Origin: Rhodospirillales bacterium
GTDB lineage: Bacteria > Pseudomonadota > Alphaproteobacteria > JAREAF01
Assembly (NCBI GenBank): GCA_029240475.1
Contig: JAREAF010000220.1
Location: forward strand, 1-5,883
DNA: 5,883 nt
Direction: 5' to 3'
Part shown: piece after piece, positions 1-5,292 of the stretch
Position numbering within the stretch: the stretch's first letter is position 1
Layout of the letters: each line of letters begins with the position of its first letter
Notes under the pieces: model-generated
Database searches by the model: none
The model's input: only the letters and a program-made list of their open reading frames with translations
Told to the model about the DNA's origin: nothing
Made by a program: the position numbers and the translations under genes

Positions 1-510
1 CCCGACCTCGCCCACATGCGTGAAGCGGGTGCCGAGCCGCTCCAGCACCGGCCGGGCGCGGTCGAGCGCGGCGTCCGAGCCGCCGGCCATGATGGTGAGG
101 CGCGCCTCGCGCGCGGCGGGCTCCCCGCCCGAGACCGGCGCGTCCACATAGTCGATGCCTGCGGGGGCCAAGCGGGCGGCGAAGTCGCGCGTCGCGGTCA
201 CCGCCGTCGTGCCCATGTCGATGACCAGCGAGCCTGAGGCAAGTCCCTCAGCCGCGCCGTCGTCGCCGAACAGCGCGCCCTCCACCGCCGCCGTGTCCGT
301 CACCATCAGGATGAGCGGGTCGGCGCCGCGCGCGGCCTCTGCGGGCGTGCCGGCGACGGAAATGTCCGGAGCCACGAGCGCTTCAGCCTTAGCCCGGGTG
401 CGATTGTGAATGACGAGCTCGGCCCCTGCGGCGGCGAGATGGCCGATCATCCACCGGCCCATCACGCCGGTGCCGATGAAGCCGATGCGCCGTCCGGCCA
501 GCGGCTTCAT
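1..510 (-). CDS. NAD(P)-dependent oxidoreductase, 3-hydroxyisobutyrate dehydrogenase family (N-terminal part)
   Basis: The gene starts at ATG 510-508 and is open for 170 codons to the window edge; the C-terminal ~120 residues expected for a ~290-aa family member are missing. The protein begins MKPLAGRRIGFIGTGVMG, a Rossmann GxGxxG loop at residues 13-18. N36-R37-T38 ends the second beta strand; in this family that NRT pattern usually goes with NADPH preference. The substrate-binding signature DAPVSGG is at 123-129, followed by a typical LTIMAGG stretch (138-144). The catalytic lysine would lie just past the edge. Family members reversibly oxidise beta-hydroxyacids (3-hydroxyisobutyrate, tartronate semialdehyde and relatives) in the cytoplasm; the substrate cannot be told from this part. 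It lies 12 bp downstream of the terB-like stop, with a weak AGAGGG ribosome site in the gap, so the two are probably cotranscribed. The family call is firm, the substrate unknown. Confidence 0.93.
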   Translation of the reverse strand, partial: MKPLAGRRIGFIGTGVMGRWMIGHLAAAGAELVIHNRTRAKAEALVAPDISVAGTPAEAARGADPLILMVTDTAAVEGALFGDDGAAEGLASGSLVIDMGTTAVTATRDFAARLAPAGIDYVDAPVSGGEPAAREARLTIMAGGSDAALDRARPVLERLGTRFTHVGEVG

Positions 511-522
511 GGCGACCCTCTG

Positions 523-927
523 CTACAGGCGCATGTAATGGGCGCGGGCGCCCCGCTCGATGGCCGCCGCGACCAGCCGGTCGATCTCGAGCCGATGCCG
601 GATCAGCTCCAGCATGCGCAGCTCCTCCTGGCTGGCCCGCGGGTCGCTCGCCACCACGTCGCAGGCGAGCGCGTACGCCATCTCGCGCAATTTCTCGGGC
701 AGCGCGGTCTTGATGAGATCGAGCGCCTTCTCGAGCCCGTCCTCGTCGTCGAGCAGCTCGGCGCAGGCGGCGGCGGTCTGCGGCAGCAGCTTGCGGTCGT
801 AGTCCCTGAATACGGGCAGATGGCTGATGGTGTCGCCCATGGTCGCCAGCTCGGCGTCGGTCATGTTGCGATCGGAGGCCGAGCAGAGGACCATGGTGTA
901 GATCAATGCGGCGTGATGGCTGATCAT
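523..927 (-). CDS. Tellurite resistance TerB-family protein
   Basis: This 134-aa, mostly helical, cytoplasmic protein matches the small stand-alone TerB-like proteins common in alphaproteobacteria. Two similar acidic turns are visible: ASDRNMTDAEL (17-27) and ASDPRASQEEL (93-103). They resemble the paired acidic, possibly divalent-metal-binding helices of the TerB/DjlA-N fold. No membrane segment or signal peptide is seen. Despite the family name, a direct role in tellurite resistance is not implied: no other ter genes (terC, terD, terZ) are nearby and the function of the stand-alone form is unknown. ATG at 927 is favoured because ISHHAALIYTMVL is the usual beginning of the family. There is no Shine-Dalgarno sequence directly before it; instead a heptad repeat lies 4 bp upstream, and the start overlaps the stop of a possible short upstream ORF (ATGA). 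It probably heads an operon with the oxidoreductase downstream. Confidence 0.85.
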   Translation of the reverse strand: MISHHAALIYTMVLCSASDRNMTDAELATMGDTISHLPVFRDYDRKLLPQTAAACAELLDDEDGLEKALDLIKTALPEKLREMAYALACDVVASDPRASQEELRMLELIRHRLEIDRLVAAAIERGARAHYMRL

Positions 928-995
928 GATCCAGATGTCAGAAGACAGAAGTCAGAAGTCAGATGAGAACGCGACGAAAGATAGACATACTGCAC
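924..995 (-). CDS. Possible 23-aa leader peptide (uORF) upstream of the terB-like gene
   Basis: On the minus strand an 8-base perfect complement of the 16S anti-Shine-Dalgarno, GGAGGTGA, lies at 1011-1004. Eight bases after it comes GTG 995-993, opening a 23-codon frame with residues MQYVYLSSRSHLTSDFC at its start (reading GTG as Met) and ending at TGA 926-924. That stop overlaps the terB-like ATG as ATGA, the usual layout of translational coupling. The second half of the peptide is encoded by the heptad repeat. This is the only strong ribosome site upstream of terB, which lacks its own. The sequence shows the signal; that it is translated is inference. It could be a chance frame in a short intergenic region. 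Confidence 0.3.
   Translation of the reverse strand: MQYVYLSSRSHLTSDFCLLTSGS
932..965 (+). repeat. Heptad repeat tract E1 (TCAGAAG-type, left arm)
   Basis: Positions 932-937 read CAGATG and are followed by four 7-bp units: TCAGAAG (938-944), ACAGAAG (945-951), TCAGAAG (952-958) and TCAGATG (959-965). The tract is about 43% GC inside strongly GC-rich DNA. It begins 4 bp from the terB-like start codon and forms an inverted pair with tract E2. Since terB is on the minus strand, its leader carries the complementary CTTCTGA units. Confidence 0.9.
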
Positions 996-1015
996 CGGGG
1001 CTGTCACCTCCCCCG
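996..1015 (-). promoter_or_regulatory. Ribosome binding site in a small hairpin, upstream of the leader ORF
   Basis: On the minus strand CGGGG (1015-1011) can pair with CCCCG (1000-996). The 10-base loop holds GAGGTGACAG, that is, nearly the whole GGAGGTGA ribosome site, and the GTG start codon follows the stem directly. Such a 5-bp GC stem could present or limit access to the ribosome site. The complementarity is seen; a regulatory role is inference. Confidence 0.3.
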
Positions 1016-1027
1016 TCCTCGTCCTCA

Positions 1028-1076
1028 CGTCCGACTTTTGTCGTCTGACTTCTGTCTTCTGACTTCTGACATCTGA
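1028..1076 (-). repeat. Heptad repeat tract E2 (TCAGAAG-type, right arm)
   Basis: On the minus strand, reading from 1076 downward, the units are TCAGATG, TCAGAAG, TCAGAAG, ACAGAAG, TCAGACG, ACAAAAG and TCGGACG, all in 7-bp register, with decay increasing away from the gene. The tract abuts the AEC gene start codon exactly (1076/1077). It is the inverted partner of E1 across a ~62-bp core. Both arms share the order TCAGATG/CAGATG first, then TCAGAAG units with one ACAGAAG variant. Confidence 0.9.
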
Positions 1077-2012
1077 ATGTCCCTCCTCAACACTGTCCTT
1101 CCGGTCTTCGCGATCATCCTGGCGGGGTATCTGGCGGCGCGATACGGGCTGCTGGGCGCAGCCAGCTCGGAGGCGCTCAACGCCTTTGTGTACGCCGTGG
1201 CGCTGCCGCCGCTGATGTTCCTTTCCATGGCCAAGGTCACGCTGGACGAGATCCTCAACTGGCCCTTCATCGCCGCCTATTCGGCCGGCATGCTGATCGT
1301 GTTCGTCCTGGCCGTGGCGGTCGCGCGCGTGCTGTTCCCGAACCGCATGGCCGCCCTGGCGCTGCACGGCTACGGCGCGATCTTCGGCAATTCGGGCTAT
1401 ATGGGCATCCCCCTGTTCCTCGCCGCCTTCGGGGCGGAGGGAGCACTGCCGGCGGCCATTGTCACGGTGCTGCAGACCGCGCTCGTGACCGCGATCGTGA
1501 TTCTGCTGGTCGAGATGGACCTGCAGGCCGAGGCCGGCCCTCTGCACGCGCTGCTCGACGCGACGGCCGGGCTCTTCAAGAACCCGCTGGTGATGGCGCC
1601 CGCGGCGGGCATCCTCGTCTCGGCCATCGAGCTCGAGATCCCGAGACCGATCGAGAGCTTCTTCTCGATCCTGGGCGACGCGGCGGGGCCGTGCGCCCTG
1701 TTCGCGCTCGGGCTCTTCCTCTACGGCAAGCCGCTCAAGGCCGGCATCGCCGAGGTCGGCTGGATGACGTTATGCAAGCTCATCCTGCAGCCGCTCGTGA
1801 CCTGGATCATCGCCGTGCCCGTGATGGGGCTGCCGCCCTTCTGGGCGCATGCGGCGGTGATCCTCGCCGCTCTGCCCACGGGCGCGACGGTGTTCGTGAT
1901 CGCGCAGCGCTACGGAATCTATGTGCAGCGCTCCTCGGCGCTGATCCTGGTCTCGACCGTGCTGTCGCTGGCGACGCTCTCCGCGCTGTTCCTCGTGCTC
2001 GGCTTCGAGTAG
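1077..2012 (+). CDS. AEC family transporter (auxin efflux carrier-like)
   Basis: This 311-aa integral inner-membrane protein has about ten hydrophobic segments in a 5+5 arrangement and is full length for the AEC family (~300-320 aa). The N-terminus SLLNTVLPVFAIILAGYLA is typical and fixes the ATG at 1077. The conserved glycine/asparagine-rich stretch FGNSGYMGIPL lies at residues 103-113 and LPTGATVFVIAQRYG at 266-280; these correspond to the broken helices that line the substrate path in this fold. Bacterial AEC proteins are thought to export or import small organic acids such as malonate or malate; the substrate here cannot be read from the sequence and no metabolic partner gene is adjacent. 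There is no Shine-Dalgarno sequence upstream; the start codon directly follows heptad tract E2, and the stop TAG is directly followed by another heptad tract. It is divergent from terB and convergent with lysS. Confidence 0.93.
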   Translation: MSLLNTVLPVFAIILAGYLAARYGLLGAASSEALNAFVYAVALPPLMFLSMAKVTLDEILNWPFIAAYSAGMLIVFVLAVAVARVLFPNRMAALALHGYGAIFGNSGYMGIPLFLAAFGAEGALPAAIVTVLQTALVTAIVILLVEMDLQAEAGPLHALLDATAGLFKNPLVMAPAAGILVSAIELEIPRPIESFFSILGDAAGPCALFALGLFLYGKPLKAGIAEVGWMTLCKLILQPLVTWIIAVPVMGLPPFWAHAAVILAALPTGATVFVIAQRYGIYVQRSSALILVSTVLSLATLSALFLVLGFE

Positions 2013-2063
2013 TCAGAAGGCAGATGTCAGATAGTGGACTCTACTGACTTCCGTCTTCTGACT
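2011..2063. terminator. Imperfect hairpin between convergent genes, possible bidirectional terminator
   Basis: The arms 2011-2030 (AGTCAGAAGG CAGATGTCAG) and 2044-2063 are inverted complements at 17 of 20 positions. TAG/CTA (2032-2034 with 2041-2043) can extend the stem to a ~6-base loop. It sits exactly between the AEC stop (2010-2012) and the lysS stop (2043-2041), where a shared terminator would be expected. There is no T-run after the stem on either strand, so classical intrinsic termination is uncertain. The arms are heptad-repeat units, so the structure may have arisen from the repeat rather than as a terminator. Confidence 0.4.
2013..2033 (+). repeat. Heptad repeat tract E3-left
   Basis: Three 7-bp units, TCAGAAG (2013-2019), GCAGATG (2020-2026) and TCAGATA (2027-2033), begin at the base directly after the AEC stop codon. 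Read outward from the AEC gene they match the start of tract E2 on the other side, so this gene is bracketed by inverted copies. Confidence 0.8.
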
Positions 2064-2068
2064 TCTGA
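2041..2068 (-). repeat. Heptad repeat tract E3-right, overlapping the lysS 3' end
   Basis: On the minus strand, from 2068 downward, the units are TCAGAAG, TCAGAAG, ACGGAAG and TCAGTAG; a degenerate CACGAAG unit lies just before (2075-2069). The tract is coding: it supplies the last residues of lysyl-tRNA synthetase and its TAG stop. It is the inverted partner of E3-left. Confidence 0.85.
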
Positions 2069-3669
2069 CTTCGTGTCAGGGCCTCTCGCACGAGCTTCAC
2101 AGTCTCCCGCACCCCGTAGAGCGCGATGAAGGAGCCGAACCGCGGCCCTTGCGCCTGCCCCAGCAGCACCTCGTAAAGCGCGCTGAACCAGGCCTTCAGC
2201 TCCGGGAAGGGGTGACGCTTGCCGATCTCGTAGACCTCGGTCTGGATCGTCTCGGCGTCGGCGCCGGGCGGCAGCGCCTCCAGCGCGCGCACGAGGTCCT
2301 CGAGCGCGGCGCGCTCGAGCTCGGTGGGCGCGCGGTAGCGCTTCGCGGGCTTGATGAAGTCCTGGTAGTAGCGGATGGCATGCCGGACCAGCCGGTCGAG
2401 CATGGGCGCGCGGCTTGGCGTCGCCTCGGGCTGGTAGCGGCTGATGAAACCCCACAGCACCGACGGCTCCTCGGCATTCGCCACCGCCGCGAGATTGAGC
2501 AGGATGCCATAGCTGAACGGCGTCTCCGGCTGCGGCGGACGCCCGTCATGGATGTGCCAGACCGGGTTCTCCAGCTTCCGCGCCGGCTCCTCGGCGGGGA
2601 ACTTGCGCAGGAAGTCGAGATAGTCGTCGACCGCGCGCGGGATCACGTCGAAATAGAGCCGCTTGGCCGCGCGCGGCTTCTGATACATGAACAGTGAGAG
2701 GCTTTCGGATGGCGCATAGCGCAGCCATTCCTCGACAGAGAGGCCGTTGCCCTTCGACTTCGAGATCTTCTGCCCCTCCTCGTCGAGGACGAGCTCGTAA
2801 TTGAATCCCTCCGGCGGGCGCCCGCCGAGTATCGTGCAGATGCGGCTGCCGAGCTTGACCGAATCGATCAGGTCCTTGCCCGACATCTCGTAATCGACCT
2901 GAAGCGCGTACCAGCGCATCGCCCAGTCGACGCGCCATTGCAGCTTGCAGCGGCCCCCCGTGACCGGCGTCTCGAAGAGCTGCCCGTCCTCGTCGCGGAA
3001 GACGATGCTGCCGCTCTCAGGCTTCACCTCGACGGCGGGGGCCTGCAGCACGCGGCCCGTGCGCGGGCTGACGGGCAGGAACGGGCAGTAGCTGCGCCGC
3101 CGCTCCTCGCGCAACGAGGGCAACATCACCGCCATGATCTCGTCATAGCGCTCGAGGACGCGCAGGAGCGCCGGATCGAAGCGTCCGGACATGTACCAAT
3201 CGGTCGAGCTCTGGAACTCGTATTCGAAGCCGAGATCGTCGAGGAATTTGCGGAGCTGCGCGTTGTTGTGGTGGCCGAAGCTCTCATGGCAGCCGAAGGG
3301 ATCGGGGATGCGCGTCAGCGGCAGGCCGCCATGCTCGATCCCGTCGGCCCCCACGATGCCCAGATACTTCCGCAGCATCTCCTGGTTCGGCACGTTGTCC
3401 GGAACCTTGCGCAGCCCGTCCATGTCGTCGGAGAAGGCGAAGAGCCGGCTCGGCACGTCCGACAGGCGGCGGAAAGCCTGGCGCACCATGGTGGTGCGCA
3501 CGACCTCGCCGAAGGTGCCGATATGCGGCAGGCCGGAGGGGCCGTATCCCGTCTCGAACAGGACATAGCCCTTCTCCGGCGCCTTGTCGCCGATGCGCTC
3601 GACGAGCTTGCGGGCTTCCTCGAAGGGCCAGGCGCGCGCCGCCTCCGCCAGTTCCCGCTCGCTCGCCAT
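2041..3669 (-). CDS. lysK: Lysyl-tRNA synthetase, class I
   Basis: This 542-aa cytoplasmic enzyme attaches lysine to tRNA-Lys using ATP. It is the class I form with a Rossmann catalytic core, found in archaea and many alphaproteobacteria, not the common class II LysS. The HIGH-type motif is HIGT at residues 49-52, inside the class I LysRS signature GYGPSGLPHIGTFGE; the KMSKS-type loop is KISKS at 301-305. Length fits the family (~520-550). ATG 3669-3667 is chosen because ASERELAEAARAWPFEEARK matches the usual N-terminus; an in-frame ATG 35 codons upstream (3774) would add an atypical GP-rich extension overlapping the preceding gene. A GGGGA ribosome site is 8 bases before the chosen start. 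The final nine residues, SQKSEDGSQ, and the stop are encoded by a heptad repeat and look like an acquired tail. The gene lies 58 bp downstream of the sigma operon and may be partly cotranscribed. A class II copy may exist elsewhere in the genome. Confidence 0.96.
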   Translation of the reverse strand: MASERELAEAARAWPFEEARKLVERIGDKAPEKGYVLFETGYGPSGLPHIGTFGEVVRTTMVRQAFRRLSDVPSRLFAFSDDMDGLRKVPDNVPNQEMLRKYLGIVGADGIEHGGLPLTRIPDPFGCHESFGHHNNAQLRKFLDDLGFEYEFQSSTDWYMSGRFDPALLRVLERYDEIMAVMLPSLREERRRSYCPFLPVSPRTGRVLQAPAVEVKPESGSIVFRDEDGQLFETPVTGGRCKLQWRVDWAMRWYALQVDYEMSGKDLIDSVKLGSRICTILGGRPPEGFNYELVLDEEGQKISKSKGNGLSVEEWLRYAPSESLSLFMYQKPRAAKRLYFDVIPRAVDDYLDFLRKFPAEEPARKLENPVWHIHDGRPPQPETPFSYGILLNLAAVANAEEPSVLWGFISRYQPEATPSRAPMLDRLVRHAIRYYQDFIKPAKRYRAPTELERAALEDLVRALEALPPGADAETIQTEVYEIGKRHPFPELKAWFSALYEVLLGQAQGPRFGSFIALYGVRETVKLVREALTRSQKSEDGSQ

Positions 3670-3681
3670 CGCCGAAGTCCC

Positions 3682-3699
3682 CGCTCCGAAAAAGGAGCG
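3682..3699 (-). other. Small stem-loop in the lysyl-tRNA synthetase leader
   Basis: CGCTCC (3682-3687) and GGAGCG (3694-3699) can form a 6-bp stem with a 6-base loop, which is T-rich on the minus (coding) strand. It ends about 12 bases before the lysS start. It could affect ribosome access or mark a processing point between the sigma operon and lysS. It lacks a trailing T-run, so a terminator is unlikely. The evidence is complementarity only. Confidence 0.25.
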
Positions 3700-3727
3700 T
3701 GAAGCTAGGGAAGCGGGGCCGCGCCTG

Positions 3728-4228
3728 TCAATCGGCCCAGCCCATGCGATGCCCGCCCCAGCCCCATGGACCACCGCCCCAGCGGTGCATCCAGGGGCCG
3801 CGGCGCCGCTCCTCCATCAGCTCCCTAAGCTCCGTGCGCTGCTCGGGCGTGAGCGAGGCGAGGAAGGGCAGCATGGTGTCGAGCGCCTCGGTCATGGCCT
3901 GCATCCGGTCACGGGTGACCTGTTCCACCCGCGCGACGATCGCGGCGCGGTCGGGATTGGGCTGCAGGGCCATGTCGACGATCTCGCGCCGCATCTCGCG
4001 ATGCTGCTCCCAACGCCCGAACCCCCTGCTCTTCAGCCCCTCCATGGCCTGGCGGAATTGCTGGCGCTGCGGATCGGTCAGTTCAAGCCGGTCGGCGACC
4101 ATCTCGAACCGCGCATCGGGGTCTCGCCACATCGCCATCGCGCCGCGCGTCCAGAAGAAGCCCGCGACCAGGAAAAGGTTCAAGGCCAGCGACACCGCGA
4201 GCAGAACCCAAGGCAGCCAAGTTCTCAC
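3728..4228 (-). CDS. Membrane-anchored periplasmic Spy/CnrX-like protein (heavy-metal-sensor family)
   Basis: The 166-aa protein has one N-terminal hydrophobic helix (about residues 5-26, signal anchor) and then a periplasmic, charged, helical domain. Two LTxxQ-type motifs of the Spy/CpxP/ZraP/CnrX group are present: LTDPQ (50-54) and LTPEQ (126-130). The tail from 144 is rich in Trp, Gly, His and Met (GPWMHRWGGGPWGWGGHRMGW). Family members are periplasmic chaperones or metal sensors. Here the position after a sigma/anti-sigma pair suggests a CnrX-like role: sensing a periplasmic condition and controlling the anti-sigma factor. Only three histidines exist (76, 148, 160), two of them in the tail, so the His-pair metal site known from CnrX is not evident. 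The start is GTG 4228-4226, overlapping the upstream TGA as GTGA, which implies translational coupling. Envelope stress is an equally possible signal. Confidence 0.85.
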   Translation of the reverse strand: MRTWLPWVLLAVSLALNLFLVAGFFWTRGAMAMWRDPDARFEMVADRLELTDPQRQQFRQAMEGLKSRGFGRWEQHREMRREIVDMALQPNPDRAAIVARVEQVTRDRMQAMTEALDTMLPFLASLTPEQRTELRELMEERRRGPWMHRWGGGPWGWGGHRMGWAD

Positions 4229-4680
4229 AGCAAAGTCTCCATCAGGTCGGTTTCAGGTAGCAGGCCGAGCTCCGCCGCCAGGTCCGTTCCCGCATCGGCC
4301 GACAGCAGCTCCGAGCCGGCCCGCCCCATCTCGAACCCGCCGAGCGCGACCACGACCACCGCCGCGGCTGCGGCGGCAACCAACCGCCAGCTCGGCCGGG
4401 CCGGAACGATGAGTGCGGCCGCACGGGTCTCGGCCCGCTTGGGCCACGGCGCGGAAAGATTCCTCGAACGGGCCGCCGAGACGGCGAGGTCGAGGAGCGC
4501 GGGATCGCCCGCGAGCCTCGCCTCGACCGCCTCGCGCTCCGCCCCCTCCAGCCGCCCGTCGATCCAGGCGGCAAGGAGTAATTCGTCCGCCTCCCCCTCG
4601 AGCGGGGAGGATGTCGGCGCCGACCCCTGCGCATCCGCAAATCGCCGCCACAGCTGCTTGTCGTTGTCGGAGCCAATCAT
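4225..4680 (-). CDS. Membrane anti-sigma factor, non-zinc type
   Basis: This 151-aa protein is predicted to hold the neighbouring ECF sigma factor inactive at the inner membrane. The N-terminal cytoplasmic part has the usual anti-sigma helix pattern (LLLAAWIDGRLEGAEREAVE, residues 34-53), followed by RLAGDPALLDLA. There is no cysteine in the protein, so the HxxxCxxC zinc-binding anti-sigma motif is absent. A hydrophobic helix rich in Ala and Val (about 99-116) is the one membrane segment; about 35 periplasmic residues follow (117-151), a likely contact for the Spy/CnrX-like protein. The start ATG 4680 lies 6 bp after the sigma stop and the gene overlaps the next by four bases. Sequence similarity in this family is weak, so the call rests on the N-terminal pattern, topology and position. 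Confidence 0.8.
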   Translation of the reverse strand: MIGSDNDKQLWRRFADAQGSAPTSSPLEGEADELLLAAWIDGRLEGAEREAVEARLAGDPALLDLAVSAARSRNLSAPWPKRAETRAAALIVPARPSWRLVAAAAAAVVVVALGGFEMGRAGSELLSADAGTDLAAELGLLPETDLMETLL

Positions 4681-4686
4681 CGGAAC

Positions 4687-5292
4687 TCAAGCCTCGTCTT
4701 GGGATACGAGCGGCGCGGCCGGCGCATCCCCGCCGAAATGGGCGCGCAGGCGCAGCATCGCTTTGTGGTGGGTGGAGCGGATCGTCTGCGGATCGACCCG
4801 CAGGAAGGAGGCCGCCTCGGCGACCTCCATCTCGCGGTCATAGAGCAGCGTCAGCACCAGCTTCTGGCGCGCCGTCAGCAGGCCATCGGGGATTCGGATG
4901 CGGTCGGCCGGCTCGATGGCGGGCACGGACAGCCGATGCTCCGGAACGCTCTCGATGGGATCGGCCGGGCGCTTGCGCCGCAGATGGTCGATCGCCGCGC
5001 TGGTGGCGAGCACGGTGAGGAAGGTGGAGAGCGAGGCGCGCTCGGGATCGTAGCCGGCAAGCGGGCGGTCCCGCCGGCAGAGCCGGGCGAACACCTCCTG
5101 CGCCACATCCTCGGCCTCGGCCGCGGCGCCGGCGGGCGCGAGGCGCCGAAGCACCGCCGCATAGATGATCGGGCCGGCCCGGCGGACGAAGCGGTCCCAC
5201 GCCCACTTGTCCCCCGCTTGGAGGCGCGCCAGATCGACCGCACGCTCCAGCGGCGGCGCGCCTTGCTGAGAGGGCCCCTGCGGATCGCCCAT
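4687..5292 (-). CDS. RNA polymerase ECF-type sigma factor
   Basis: This 201-aa sigma-70-family protein has only regions 2 and 4, as in ECF (group 4) sigma factors. Region 2 covers about residues 20-107, with the core-binding EDVAQEVF (61-68) and the promoter-melting helix STFLTVLATSAAIDHLRRKR (89-108). Region 4 covers about 138-184, with LTARQKLVLTLLY and the recognition helix around DPQTIRSTHHKAMLRLR (167-183). The N-terminal ~15 residues and the last ~15 are low complexity. ATG 5292 is the first available start in frame: an in-frame TAA lies four codons upstream (5304-5302). There is no clear Shine-Dalgarno sequence, and a TATAAG box only 9 bases upstream suggests a very short or absent leader. 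It heads the operon sigma, anti-sigma, Spy/CnrX-like, and probably activates its own operon or envelope genes elsewhere; its target promoter is not evident here. Confidence 0.93.
   Translation of the reverse strand: MGDPQGPSQQGAPPLERAVDLARLQAGDKWAWDRFVRRAGPIIYAAVLRRLAPAGAAAEAEDVAQEVFARLCRRDRPLAGYDPERASLSTFLTVLATSAAIDHLRRKRPADPIESVPEHRLSVPAIEPADRIRIPDGLLTARQKLVLTLLYDREMEVAEAASFLRVDPQTIRSTHHKAMLRLRAHFGGDAPAAPLVSQDEA

Noticed and set aside
523..927. Tellurite resistance operon
   Set aside because: Only a stand-alone TerB-like gene is present, without terC, terD or terZ; the name reflects the family only.
981..1007. Sigma-70 promoter for terB (GTGACA and a TCTATC-like box)
   Set aside because: The -10 candidate matches the consensus at only three of six positions, and the GTGACA overlaps the ribosome-site-like GGAGGTGA.
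932..1076. CRISPR array
   Set aside because: The repeat unit is only 7 bp, contiguous without spacers, and no cas gene is present.
924..1547. 207-aa minus-strand frame across the intergenic region and AEC gene
   Set aside because: Most of it is antisense to the clear AEC transporter and has no family resemblance; only its last 23 codons, after GTG 995, are considered as a possible leader peptide.
2013..2068. Classical intrinsic terminator
   Set aside because: The stem is AT-moderate with three mismatches and no T-run follows on either strand; kept only as a possible terminator of moderate confidence.
3670..3774. Upstream extension of lysyl-tRNA synthetase from ATG 3774
   Set aside because: It adds 35 atypical residues and overlaps the Spy-like gene on the same strand; the family N-terminus matches the start at 3669.
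3584..4843. 419-aa plus-strand frame, and the 254-aa frame at 2938-3702
   Set aside because: They are antisense to lysS, the Spy-like and the anti-sigma genes; composition is the Arg/Ala/Pro/Ser-rich pattern of shadow frames in GC-rich DNA.
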